Shown one piece after another: positions 1-6,918 of a DNA stretch of 12,335 nucleotides; positions within the stretch are counted from its first letter, which is position 1; every line of letters begins with the position of its first letter. The stretch comes from Bermanella sp034111105. Lineage in GTDB: Bacteria > Pseudomonadota > Gammaproteobacteria > Pseudomonadales > Oceanobacteraceae. The notes below the pieces were generated by a model. That model had not been told where the DNA came from and made no database searches. It saw nothing but the letters and a program-made list of their open reading frames with translations. The DNA lies in assembly GCA_034111105.1 (NCBI GenBank), contig JAWUXY010000169.1, positions 1 through 12,335 of the forward strand, in the 5' to 3' direction. A program made the translations under genes and the position numbers.

Positions 1-17
1 ATTAACATTGTTTTGAG

Positions 18-749
18 ATGTACTTTGTTATGGCGTCACAGGGAATATACAGGCAACGCGTATTAGCGATGGCGTTTGCTTTGGCAATGGGTTGTTTAGT
101 CGTCGCACAAGGTAACCAAAGACTGTTAGAGGCAGCCATGATTCAACAGGTTGAAACGTTATTTGGCGACAAGGGCAAACAAGCGTTCATACAGTGGGCG
201 CAATTTGTGGTTAACCAAGGGGATGAGTACCAGGCTGATAAAGAGCAATATACCCTAAATAAGGTTAATCAGTTCTTTAATACGCGTATGGCCTTTGTGA
301 GTGATGAGCAACATTGGCAGCAGCAAGATTATTGGGCCACACCGCTAGAGTCATTAACCACCCAAGCAGGGGACTGCGAAGACTATGTTATTGCTAAGTA
401 TTTCTCGCTTATTCAAGCCGGGGTTGAGCAAGAAAAGTTGCGCATCACTTATGTGAAAGCATTAAAACTCAATCAGGCTCATATGGTGTTGTCTTATTAT
501 GCGACGCCCAGAAGCGACCCTTTAATATTGGATAATATAAACCCTAAAATATTACCCGCGTCTAAACGCCGAGATTTAGCGCCAGTGTACAGCTTTAACG
601 GCATGGGAATGTGGATTGAGCGCCAAGCAGGGGGCAGTATTAAAGTCGGTAGCGCCAGTCGCTTAAGTATGTGGATGGATGTACTGTTACGCATGCAAGA
701 ACAAGGCTTGCAACCTTGGCTCGATTTGCCCGAACCGCAACCAAGATAA
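18..749 (+). CDS. lapG: LapG-type periplasmic cysteine protease (transglutaminase-like)
   Basis: This 243-residue protein belongs to the bacterial transglutaminase-like cysteine proteinase family (LapG, DUF920). Family members sit in the periplasm and cut the N-terminal retention region of giant LapA-type adhesins, releasing cells from biofilms when c-di-GMP is low. A hydrophobic stretch at about residues 16-31 is a probable signal peptide. The Cys-His-Asp triad is visible as C120 in GDCEDY, H155 in AHMVLSYY and D172 in LILDN. D119 and E121 flank the cysteine, as do the calcium ligands described for LapG homologues. Only 17 bases lie upstream of the chosen ATG, and an in-frame ATG at 30 is also possible. 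lapD follows after 20 bp, so the two are almost surely one operon. The adhesin substrate is not in the window. The family call is firm; the start is less so. Confidence 0.92.
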   Translation: MYFVMASQGIYRQRVLAMAFALAMGCLVVAQGNQRLLEAAMIQQVETLFGDKGKQAFIQWAQFVVNQGDEYQADKEQYTLNKVNQFFNTRMAFVSDEQHWQQQDYWATPLESLTTQAGDCEDYVIAKYFSLIQAGVEQEKLRITYVKALKLNQAHMVLSYYATPRSDPLILDNINPKILPASKRRDLAPVYSFNGMGMWIERQAGGSIKVGSASRLSMWMDVLLRMQEQGLQPWLDLPEPQPR

Positions 750-769
750 TAACAATAAGGCCAGTCATT

Positions 770-2755
770 ATGAGTATTCGTCGACAACTTGCCCTGTATA
801 TTGGATTGCTGATGGTGGTGATTTTATCAGGCAATTTATTGCTCAATATCATTCATTTAAAAAGCCACTTTGAGCAACAGTTACAAGCCCGAGCGGATGA
901 AACGGCCACCACATTAGCGTTAACTTTATCCCAAAGTGCACAGGCAAAAGATGATGCCGCGTTGCGCTCTATGATTGATGTCATGTTTGATCGAGGCCAT
1001 TTTTCTCTTATTCAGTTTTCTTATACAGGCTCCCAAAATTTGATTGAACGAGGGGGCACAGAGCGTATCGCGGTGCCAAAGTGGTTCAAGTCGGTTATGC
1101 GCTTAAACCCAAGCTTTGCTCATGCCGAAGTGATCAATGGTTGGACACAATTGGGGCAGTTAAGTGTGGCCATGCATCAAGGCCCAAGTTATGAACAGTT
1201 ATGGCGATTAGTTAAAGCAGAGTGTGCGTGGTTCTTATTGATGACATTCATCGTTGTTTATTGCATGCGCATTTTGCTTATTTGGCTGTTGAAGCCCCTC
1301 AAGCAGATCGAAGAGCTTGCGCAAAAGCTCTCTCATAATCAGTTTGTACATATTCATGAAAAACCCACCTCTCGAGAGGTACACAGTTTAGTGCAGGCCA
1401 TGAATCATTTAAGTGATCGTTTACACGCCAGTTTCTTAGCCCATGGGCAGACGGTGCGCAAATTACAGCACGAAACCTTTAATGATGGTTTAACCCAAGT
1501 GCTGAATAACAAAGGCTGGGATCAGTACTTATATGACTGGATGAAACATGAACAGTTTGCACCCGGTTGGATAGCGTTACTGCATGTGGATAACTTGATG
1601 GCATTAAATGCGAACAAGGGGAAGGCCATTGTTGATGAGCTATTAGTGCAAGTCTCTATGCAGTTAAAAACCGAATCGTCGCTTAATCATGAGCATGTGG
1701 GCATTGCGCGTACAGGCGGTGGTGACTTCTGGTTGTTCAGCCCAGACCCGCTTGATAAACAATATGTGACCCGTATCGAGGCGATCCACGACAGCTTAAT
1801 GCGTTTATCATTAGTGCAGCAGTATAACGCCCAGTTATTTTTGGTCGCGATGCCGGTGCATGAGCCGCAATCACCGGCCAGCCTTAAGCATCAATTGGAT
1901 TTACTATTGCAGCGCAGTAAAAGTCAGCAACAAAGTTTGCTGGTGGGTGCAACGGAGCATCACCCGCTCACCAATTGGGTTGAATGGCAGCAGAGGCTTA
2001 AAAGCGCTTTAGCAGATGAAAGTATTCAGCTTTATAGTCAGCCTCTATTTGATGAAACTCATAATGTTATTCAGCAAGAGATTCACTGTCGCTTACTGGA
2101 AGAAGATGGCGAAGAGCCACTCATGGCCGGATACTTCTGGCCCATGGTCGATAAACTTAACCTGTCGCAAGAATTTGACCGTTTAATCATTCGTTTATGG
2201 CAGCGATTATTTGAAGAGCAAAAAGACAGCCACAAGTTTAATGGTAAATGGGTCTTAAATATTGCAGGTAAAAGCTTAAACGAACCGAGCTTTCGTCAAT
2301 GGTTTACAGCTCATGTGAGCACGGAGCAATTGAACAACCTAATTATCGAGTGCAGTGAATACACGTTGGCCCATGTCACCGTGAAAACACAAGTGTGGCT
2401 ACATGAGATGACAGAAAAAGGTTTACGTTTAAGTGTTGATCACGTTGGTACATCCGGAAAAAGTTTTGGTTTTTTGGCGCGCTTTCCGGTTTATCAGGGC
2501 AAAATTGAACGACGTTATATTCGAGACATTCATGAACATAAAGACAATGCCTTTTTTGTGAGTGGCATGATTCAAGTGTTTCAGGCACAAAGTGCTTTAT
2601 GCTTTGCAGAAGGGGTTGAGAAACAAGAAGAAATAGATGCCTTAATGAAGTTAGGTGTTGATGGCGTAATGGGCTATGCCGTTGGACGACCAAAGTTATT
2701 AGAGATACCGCCTGTCAAGCAACAGCCCCCTGTGGCACCGGATGATTCTGTATAG
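770..2755 (+). CDS. lapD: LapD-type c-di-GMP receptor (HAMP, degenerate GGDEF and EAL)
   Basis: LapD binds c-di-GMP in the cytoplasm and, when bound, sequesters LapG in the periplasm so that the surface adhesin is kept. The 661-residue protein has a first membrane helix (about 7-28), a periplasmic LapD/MoxY-N output domain (about 30-148), a second helix (about 152-174), a HAMP segment to about 222, then GGDEF-like (about 235-395) and EAL-like (about 405-645) domains. Both enzymatic signatures are broken: GGDEF reads GGDFW near 317-321, the EAL motif reads EIH at 437-439, and the DDFG loop reads DHVG at 557-560. This fits a receptor and not an enzyme. W125 in GWTQLG matches the tryptophan known from Pseudomonas LapD to contact LapG. 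The start at 770 is preferred because TAAGG lies about 9 bp upstream and the first helix follows at once; an upstream in-frame extension to 671 would overlap lapG and lacks support. Confidence 0.93.
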   Translation: MSIRRQLALYIGLLMVVILSGNLLLNIIHLKSHFEQQLQARADETATTLALTLSQSAQAKDDAALRSMIDVMFDRGHFSLIQFSYTGSQNLIERGGTERIAVPKWFKSVMRLNPSFAHAEVINGWTQLGQLSVAMHQGPSYEQLWRLVKAECAWFLLMTFIVVYCMRILLIWLLKPLKQIEELAQKLSHNQFVHIHEKPTSREVHSLVQAMNHLSDRLHASFLAHGQTVRKLQHETFNDGLTQVLNNKGWDQYLYDWMKHEQFAPGWIALLHVDNLMALNANKGKAIVDELLVQVSMQLKTESSLNHEHVGIARTGGGDFWLFSPDPLDKQYVTRIEAIHDSLMRLSLVQQYNAQLFLVAMPVHEPQSPASLKHQLDLLLQRSKSQQQSLLVGATEHHPLTNWVEWQQRLKSALADESIQLYSQPLFDETHNVIQQEIHCRLLEEDGEEPLMAGYFWPMVDKLNLSQEFDRLIIRLWQRLFEEQKDSHKFNGKWVLNIAGKSLNEPSFRQWFTAHVSTEQLNNLIIECSEYTLAHVTVKTQVWLHEMTEKGLRLSVDHVGTSGKSFGFLARFPVYQGKIERRYIRDIHEHKDNAFFVSGMIQVFQAQSALCFAEGVEKQEEIDALMKLGVDGVMGYAVGRPKLLEIPPVKQQPPVAPDDSV

Positions 2756-2809
2756 TTAATATTTGTGCCATTTAGCGTGACATGACTAGCACACTCTACA
2801 GAAAATGTT

Positions 2810-2818
2810 TGCTATAGT
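2810..2818 (+). promoter_or_regulatory. Extended -10 promoter element upstream of the copper chaperone gene
   Basis: TGC followed by TATAGT forms a good extended -10 element (TGn plus a 5/6 match to TATAAT). No convincing -35 box is visible at the right distance, which is tolerated in extended -10 promoters. Transcription would start near 2825, about 30 bases before the ATG at 2855, which has a strong AGGGAG ribosome site at 2843-2848. It would separate the copper-chaperone unit from lapGD. Confidence 0.5.
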
Positions 2819-2854
2819 AGCCTCGCTTGCAACATATTAATTAGGGAGAAACTC

Positions 2855-3319
2855 ATGGGGCGTTTCATTGCAATCGCGTTACTGTTCACATCGTTAAGTG
2901 CACAAGCTGACCTTACCATGCTACAAGGACATGTTCGTGCCATGCCGCCAGGTCAACCTAATACGGCTGCATTTATGCAAGTTAAGAACACAGGTAAAGG
3001 CAGCATCACATTGGTGAGTGCGCAAACCACTGCGGCTAAAAAGAGTGAATTTCATACGCATACCATGAACGAAAAAGGCGTGATGTCTATGACTCAAGTC
3101 ACCAGCATTACGATCGAGCCGGATCAAACATTTGTATTTAAAAGCGGCGCGCATCACGTTATGTTAATGGGCCTTATTCAACCGCTAAAGCCTGGTGCAA
3201 GTATTGAATTGTTATTACAAGATTCGACGGGAACCCATTACACGTTTGATGTACCCGTGGTGTCTGTTCTAGATAAAGCCCCCATGAAACATGATCACCA
3301 TCATCATGGTCAGGAGTAA
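2855..3319 (+). CDS. Periplasmic copper chaperone, PCu(A)C family
   Basis: PCu(A)C proteins bind Cu(I) in the periplasm and help deliver copper to the CuA and CuB sites of cytochrome oxidase or to other copper enzymes. The protein has 154 residues, with a signal peptide ending in SAQA at about residue 18. The family copper motif H-x-X10-M-X21-H-x-M fits exactly: H67, M79, H101 and M103. A C-terminal tail carries H146 and H148-H151, a likely extra metal-binding segment present in some members. The start is preceded by AGGGAG six bases upstream. The DUF2333 gene begins 3 bp after the stop, so the two are co-transcribed. No Sco-family gene or oxidase gene is in view, so the client enzyme is unknown. 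Confidence 0.9.
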   Translation: MGRFIAIALLFTSLSAQADLTMLQGHVRAMPPGQPNTAAFMQVKNTGKGSITLVSAQTTAAKKSEFHTHTMNEKGVMSMTQVTSITIEPDQTFVFKSGAHHVMLMGLIQPLKPGASIELLLQDSTGTHYTFDVPVVSVLDKAPMKHDHHHHGQE

Positions 3320-3322
3320 ATT

Positions 3323-4348
3323 ATGCCTAATAACAGTGAGCGGCTTGATCGATTTTTGGAGGCAGGTTGGATGATGCGTGCATTAGTGATTGGCCTGTCG
3401 GTGTGTTTTGTGGCCGCGATTGTTGCGGGGATTATTTTTAGCACTGAACCAGAACGCTTTGTGGTGACAGAAGTCGCGTCGAAACATGCAATGGAGCATG
3501 ACCGTCATCTAGCAACAGGTTACACCACCACCGTGACGCTAATGCACGTGGCGAGCACCTTGCTTGATAAGTCCGGTGGTTATTTAAGCAATGACGTTAT
3601 GCCGCCTGGCTTGTGGCTGGATAACATTCCTAATTGGGAGTTTGGCGTACTGGTTCAGGTGAGAGACTTAAGCCGTGCATTGCGCAAAGATTTTAGCCGC
3701 AGCCAAAGCCAATCTACGGAAGATGTTGACCTTGTTATTGCTGAACCTCAATTTCATTTTGATAATTTATCGTGGGCATTGCCCGATACCGAAGGTGAAT
3801 ACCGCCGTGGTATTGATAAACTCAATAGCTTTGCACTGCGTTTAGCAGACAAACAACAGGCGCAAGCGCAATTTTTTGCCCGTGCCGATAACCTGCGCCA
3901 ATGGCTTAAAGATGTGGAAACCCGCTTAGGCTCATTAAGCCAGCGTTTAAGCGCCAGTGTGGGACAAAAACGCATCAATGTGGATTTAGCCGGTAGCAAC
4001 GCGTCAAGTCAAAGCACTGAAAGTGACGATGAGTTTGAAGTGAAAACCCCATGGACAGAAATTGATGACGTGTTTTATGAAGCTCGCGGCAGTGCTTGGG
4101 CGTTGATTCATATTCTTAAAGCCATTGAAGTGGATTTTGCTGACGTATTGCATAAAAAGAATGCATTGGTGAGTGTTAAGCAAATTGTACGGGAATTAGA
4201 AGCCACCCAAGAAACCGTATGGGCGCCAATGGTGCTTAACGGAAGTGGCTTTGGCATGACCGCTAACCACTCTTTGGTCATGGCCTCTTATTTATCTCGA
4301 GCCAATGCTGGCATTATTGATTTAAGGACGCTCTTGTCACAAGGTTAG
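3323..4348 (+). CDS. DUF2333 family membrane-anchored protein, function unknown
   Basis: The 341-residue protein looks like the proteobacterial DUF2333 family, which has no established function. One N-terminal membrane segment lies at about residues 18-41 (MRALVIGLSVCFVAAIVAG), with a short charged cytoplasmic start, so the rest is expected to be periplasmic. Recognisable conserved-looking stretches are the PPGLWLDNIPNWEFG region (about 94-108), a Gln-rich helical region likely to form a coiled coil (about 168-212), a Ser-rich linker (about 222-236) and a final helical part beginning ARGSAWALIHILKAIE. It is translationally coupled to the copper chaperone gene (3 bp gap), but I see no metal motif in it, so a copper role is only suggested by position. 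An intrinsic terminator follows. Confidence 0.78.
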   Translation: MPNNSERLDRFLEAGWMMRALVIGLSVCFVAAIVAGIIFSTEPERFVVTEVASKHAMEHDRHLATGYTTTVTLMHVASTLLDKSGGYLSNDVMPPGLWLDNIPNWEFGVLVQVRDLSRALRKDFSRSQSQSTEDVDLVIAEPQFHFDNLSWALPDTEGEYRRGIDKLNSFALRLADKQQAQAQFFARADNLRQWLKDVETRLGSLSQRLSASVGQKRINVDLAGSNASSQSTESDDEFEVKTPWTEIDDVFYEARGSAWALIHILKAIEVDFADVLHKKNALVSVKQIVRELEATQETVWAPMVLNGSGFGMTANHSLVMASYLSRANAGIIDLRTLLSQG

Positions 4349-4363
4349 CCCTCTTCTTTATAT

Positions 4364-4391
4364 TCTGAGGTCACTTTGGCCTCAGATTTTT
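4364..4391 (+). terminator. Intrinsic terminator after the DUF2333 gene
   Basis: TCTGAGG (4364-4370) pairs perfectly with CCTCAGA (4380-4386) around a 9-base loop and runs directly into TTTTT (4387-4391). It ends the copper chaperone-DUF2333 unit. It also lies inside the longest reading frame of the next small gene, which argues that this gene starts further downstream. Confidence 0.8.
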
Positions 4392-4501
4392 ATCGTAGTA
4401 CTCTCTTTTTTTCTTCTATCGTTTGCGCGTATTCCACATATGGGAATTTTCTCATCTACACTCTAAGTAGCATGAAAATACATATATGGATGAAGAGCAA
4501 T

Positions 4502-4792
4502 ATGGACATAGCGGAATACCAAACATTTGTCGCGAAACTAGAGCAACAACTGCAAGCATTACAAAATGAATACATAGCGGACCAGAATAAAAACGCTCAG
4601 TTAGTCGGTCCGCTTTTGGCGCTTACCATGTTAGTGAAAAGTGATTTATTGCCCTTTGCGCAAGATCGTTATCAGGTGATTGTCAAAGGCCCTCAGTGGA
4701 AAATCGCAGATGACCATATTTTGCAGCTACGTCAAGATGTGGAAACCATGCTCGCAGGCCCAGGTATGTTTACACAGCGCAAACAAGGTTAG
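4502..4792 (+). CDS. Small hypothetical protein (96 residues)
   Basis: I do not recognise this protein. From ATG 4502 it has 96 residues, begins MDIAEYQ, and is mostly helical and soluble-looking. An N-terminal heptad-like stretch (FVAKLEQQLQALQNEY) could form a coiled coil, followed by a hydrophobic LVGPLLALTMLV patch and an acidic-basic C-terminal half. There is no signal peptide or Cys/His metal motif. The frame stays open back to 4376, but that start lies in the terminator hairpin. GAAGAG at 4492-4497 sits 4 bases before 4502 and fits this start; ATGs at 4472 and 4490 are alternatives. It sits between a terminator and rsuA and may be transcribed alone or with rsuA (50 bp gap). It is likely a real gene, given a full-length open frame on the coding strand between + genes. 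Confidence 0.6.
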   Translation: MDIAEYQTFVAKLEQQLQALQNEYIADQNKNAQLVGPLLALTMLVKSDLLPFAQDRYQVIVKGPQWKIADDHILQLRQDVETMLAGPGMFTQRKQG

Positions 4793-4812
4793 TGGCTTTC
4801 ACTTTATTACGT

Positions 4813-4818
4813 TAAAAT
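4813..4818 (+). promoter_or_regulatory. Possible -10 box of rsuA
   Basis: TAAAAT matches the -10 consensus at five of six positions and lies 24 bases before the rsuA start. The best -35 candidate, TTAGTG at 4789-4794 (18-bp spacer), is poor and overlaps the stop of the preceding gene, so this is a weak call. Confidence 0.3.
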
Positions 4819-4842
4819 CGCCGCATTAAAGAAGGTAATCTA

Positions 4843-5550
4843 ATGCGGCTTGATAAATATATTTGTGATAACACCACGTTGACACGTTCACTGGCGACCA
4901 AGGCGATTAAGTCTGGGCGTATAAAGGTGAACGGCACGAAGCCTAAAAGTGGTTCGCAGAAAATTCAATTAGGGGTTGATCATGTCCTATTTGATCGACA
5001 AGAGGTTAAACCTCAGCCGTTAACCCGTTACTTTATGATGAACAAACCCGAAGGCGTTGTCTGTGCCAATAGCGACGGCGACCATGGGCTAGTGTTTGAT
5101 CTTATGTCCTCTGAAATTAATGTGAATAAACTGCACACAGTTGGTCGTTTAGATAAGGACACAACCGGTTTATTGCTGGTTACTGATGATGGGCAATGGT
5201 CCCATCAAATCACCTCGCCTAAGCACCATAAACCGAAAACCTACCGAACATGGTTAATCGCGCCTTTAGTTGATAATGCCGAGCAACAAGTCAAAGACGG
5301 TATTTTACTAAAAGATGAAGTGAAACCGACCTTGCCTGCCACGCTACAACGAATCAACGATAACGAAGTGCTGCTAACAATTAGTGAAGGGCGCTACCAC
5401 CAAGTGAAGCGTATGTTTGCGGCGCTTGGTAATCGAGTCGTGAGGTTGCATCGTGAATCTATAGGTACGTTGAAATTAGATTCCAACCTTGCTCCGGGAG
5501 AATACCGCGCATTAACAGAAGCAGAAGTATCAGATCTTATTCGAGTTTAA
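4843..5550 (+). CDS. rsuA: 16S rRNA pseudouridine(516) synthase
   Basis: RsuA converts uridine 516 of 16S rRNA to pseudouridine during small-subunit assembly. The 235 residues match the family length (E. coli 231). An S4 RNA-binding domain occupies about 1-55 (MRLDKYICDNT, with SGRIKVNG), followed by the RsuA/RluB/E/F catalytic domain with MMNKPEGVVCA (about 65-75) and GRLDKDTTGLLL, in which D104 is the catalytic aspartate. The SEGRYHQVKRM motif near the C-terminus is also typical. The S4 domain and short length favour RsuA over RluE, which lacks S4, and over RluB/F, which are longer. GAAGG lies 7 bases before the ATG. The ZIP-like gene starts 11 bp after the stop and is probably co-transcribed. 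Confidence 0.9.
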   Translation: MRLDKYICDNTTLTRSLATKAIKSGRIKVNGTKPKSGSQKIQLGVDHVLFDRQEVKPQPLTRYFMMNKPEGVVCANSDGDHGLVFDLMSSEINVNKLHTVGRLDKDTTGLLLVTDDGQWSHQITSPKHHKPKTYRTWLIAPLVDNAEQQVKDGILLKDEVKPTLPATLQRINDNEVLLTISEGRYHQVKRMFAALGNRVVRLHRESIGTLKLDSNLAPGEYRALTEAEVSDLIRV

Positions 5551-5561
5551 GGAAATGATTC

Positions 5562-6278
5562 ATGCTTGATTTACAAATAATGCTCATTGTTACGGCATTA
5601 GCCGGTTTGGCAATGCCTTTGGGCGCCGTTTTAGCCAGAGTTGAGAATATTCAGTCAGATTGGTTAGAAAGCGAATTTCGCCATAGCATTATTGCATTTG
5701 CAGCCGGGGCACTATTGTCTGCTATTGCGCTGGTTTTAGTGCCAGAAGGTATTGAGCATCTATCACCAACTTGGGCCACTACTATGTTTATTCTAGGTGG
5801 CTTTGGTTTTATGTTGGTGGATTTAATACTTGATAAGAGTGATACACCTGGGAGCCAGTTAGCGGCTATGCTGGCGGATTTTATTCCTGAATCATTGGCG
5901 CTTGGTGCACTGTTTAGTTTGGGGGGCAGTCACGCTATTTTGTTGGCTATTTTAATTGGTTTACAAAACTTCCCTGAAGGTTTTAATGCTTACCGTGAGC
6001 TAATGGTTAGTGGTAAATTTACGGCGAAAAAATTACTGTTAGCATTTGTTGGGTTGGCCATGCTTGGTCCACTAGCCGGCTTTATTGGTTACGAATTTTT
6101 AGATAAGCGTCCTGAAATATTAGCAGGCATCATGCTATTTGCAGCAGGTGGCATCATGTATTCAATTTTTCAAGATATGGCACCGAACGTAAAACTAAAA
6201 GGGCATCGATTTCCGCCAATGGGGGCGGTGTTGGGTTTTGTGCTTGGGTTACTGGGGCACATGCTAACAGGTGGTTAA
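5562..6278 (+). CDS. ZIP-family metal transporter with altered metal-site motifs
   Basis: This 238-residue integral membrane protein has about seven or eight hydrophobic helices and the layout of ZIP transporters (ZupT-like), which move Zn2+ or other divalent metals into the cytoplasm. The two signature helices are recognisable but changed. DFIPESLALG (D106-E110 on) stands where HNxPEG is usual, and QNFPEGFNAY (Q135-G140 on) stands where HNIPEG or HEIPEE is usual. Both metal-binding histidines are thus replaced, by Asp and Gln, while the Pro-Glu pairs remain. The long His-rich loop of many ZIPs is absent. It could carry a different metal or have lost transport. It follows rsuA by 11 bp, with AAGGAAA as ribosome site, and precedes chaC. 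The family call is good; the substrate is unknown. Confidence 0.8.
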   Translation: MLDLQIMLIVTALAGLAMPLGAVLARVENIQSDWLESEFRHSIIAFAAGALLSAIALVLVPEGIEHLSPTWATTMFILGGFGFMLVDLILDKSDTPGSQLAAMLADFIPESLALGALFSLGGSHAILLAILIGLQNFPEGFNAYRELMVSGKFTAKKLLLAFVGLAMLGPLAGFIGYEFLDKRPEILAGIMLFAAGGIMYSIFQDMAPNVKLKGHRFPPMGAVLGFVLGLLGHMLTGG

Positions 6279-6310
6279 GTTGATGGTAATTTCTTAAGGT
6301 CTCGTTTTAT

Positions 6311-6880
6311 ATGTCGACAAACACCATTGAGCAAAATCAATCTCGCCAAGCGCTGGATCAATATGATGAAATCTGGTTGTTTGGTTATGGCTCACTTATC
6401 TATAAAGTTGATTTTCCGTACTTAGAAAAATCAGTGGCGTATATCTTGGACTGGCAACGTCGTTTTTGGCAAGGTAGCCATGATCACCGTGGTACACCTG
6501 AAAACCCGGGTCGGGTCGTGACGTTAATCCCTGCAAAACATGCCCGATGCGATGGTATTGCCTACCGAGTAACGGCCAATGAATTTGTTCACTTAGATCA
6601 TCGTGAAAAAAATGGTTACTTACGTTATGAAGTACCGTTGATGCTTGTGAATGAACAAGGTGAAACCACGCAAAAAAAAGGTTTAATTTATATTGCCGAT
6701 GAAAATAATAGTGCGTATTTAGGTGAAGAAAGCGAACAAACGATTGCAGAACACATTGCGAGTTGCAGTGGGCCAAGCGGTGAAAACAGTGAGTATCTTA
6801 TCTTATTGCACGACGCGTTAGCCGAGCTGGGTGTTGTGGATGAGCATATTGAAAAGATCAGAGCGCACTTAAAATCATAG
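6311..6880 (+). CDS. ChaC-like glutathione-specific gamma-glutamylcyclotransferase
   Basis: ChaC enzymes split glutathione into 5-oxoproline and Cys-Gly in the cytoplasm. The 189-residue protein carries the substrate-binding loop FGYGSLIY (24-31), the WQRRFWQGSHDHRGTPENPGR segment typical of the family (about 48-68), and the catalytic glutamate E99 in LDHREKNGY. The length fits bacterial ChaC proteins, which are about 180-230 residues. AAGGT lies about 10 bases before the ATG, and no other in-frame ATG fits before the conserved core. The gene follows the ZIP-like gene by 32 bp and is convergent with the protease gene on the other strand. Confidence 0.88.
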   Translation: MSTNTIEQNQSRQALDQYDEIWLFGYGSLIYKVDFPYLEKSVAYILDWQRRFWQGSHDHRGTPENPGRVVTLIPAKHARCDGIAYRVTANEFVHLDHREKNGYLRYEVPLMLVNEQGETTQKKGLIYIADENNSAYLGEESEQTIAEHIASCSGPSGENSEYLILLHDALAELGVVDEHIEKIRAHLKS

Positions 6881-6890
6881 ACGCTCTTTT
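6860..6890 (+). terminator. Weak terminator-like hairpin at the end of chaC
   Basis: AGAGCG (6860-6865) can pair with CGCTCT (6882-6887) across a 16-base loop, followed by TTT. The stem overlaps the last codons of chaC. It is the only hairpin I see between the two convergent genes, and it is modest. Confidence 0.35.
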
Positions 6891-6918
6891 AGATGCTTAT
6901 ACGCAGACTCTCAAATAA

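Noticed and set aside
671..769. In-frame extension of lapD upstream to 671
   Set aside because: It would overlap lapG in another frame and place a basic, non-hydrophobic extension before the first membrane helix. ATG 770 has a ribosome site and the expected LapD N-terminus.
2376..2693. Antisense open frames within lapD and other genes (for example 6396-6776, 9264-9563)
   Set aside because: They lie fully inside well-supported genes on the opposite strand, show no family resemblance and have no ribosome sites of note.
4376..4501. Longer start for the small protein before rsuA
   Set aside because: The extension begins inside the terminator hairpin and U-tract and lacks a ribosome site; ATG 4502 is better supported.
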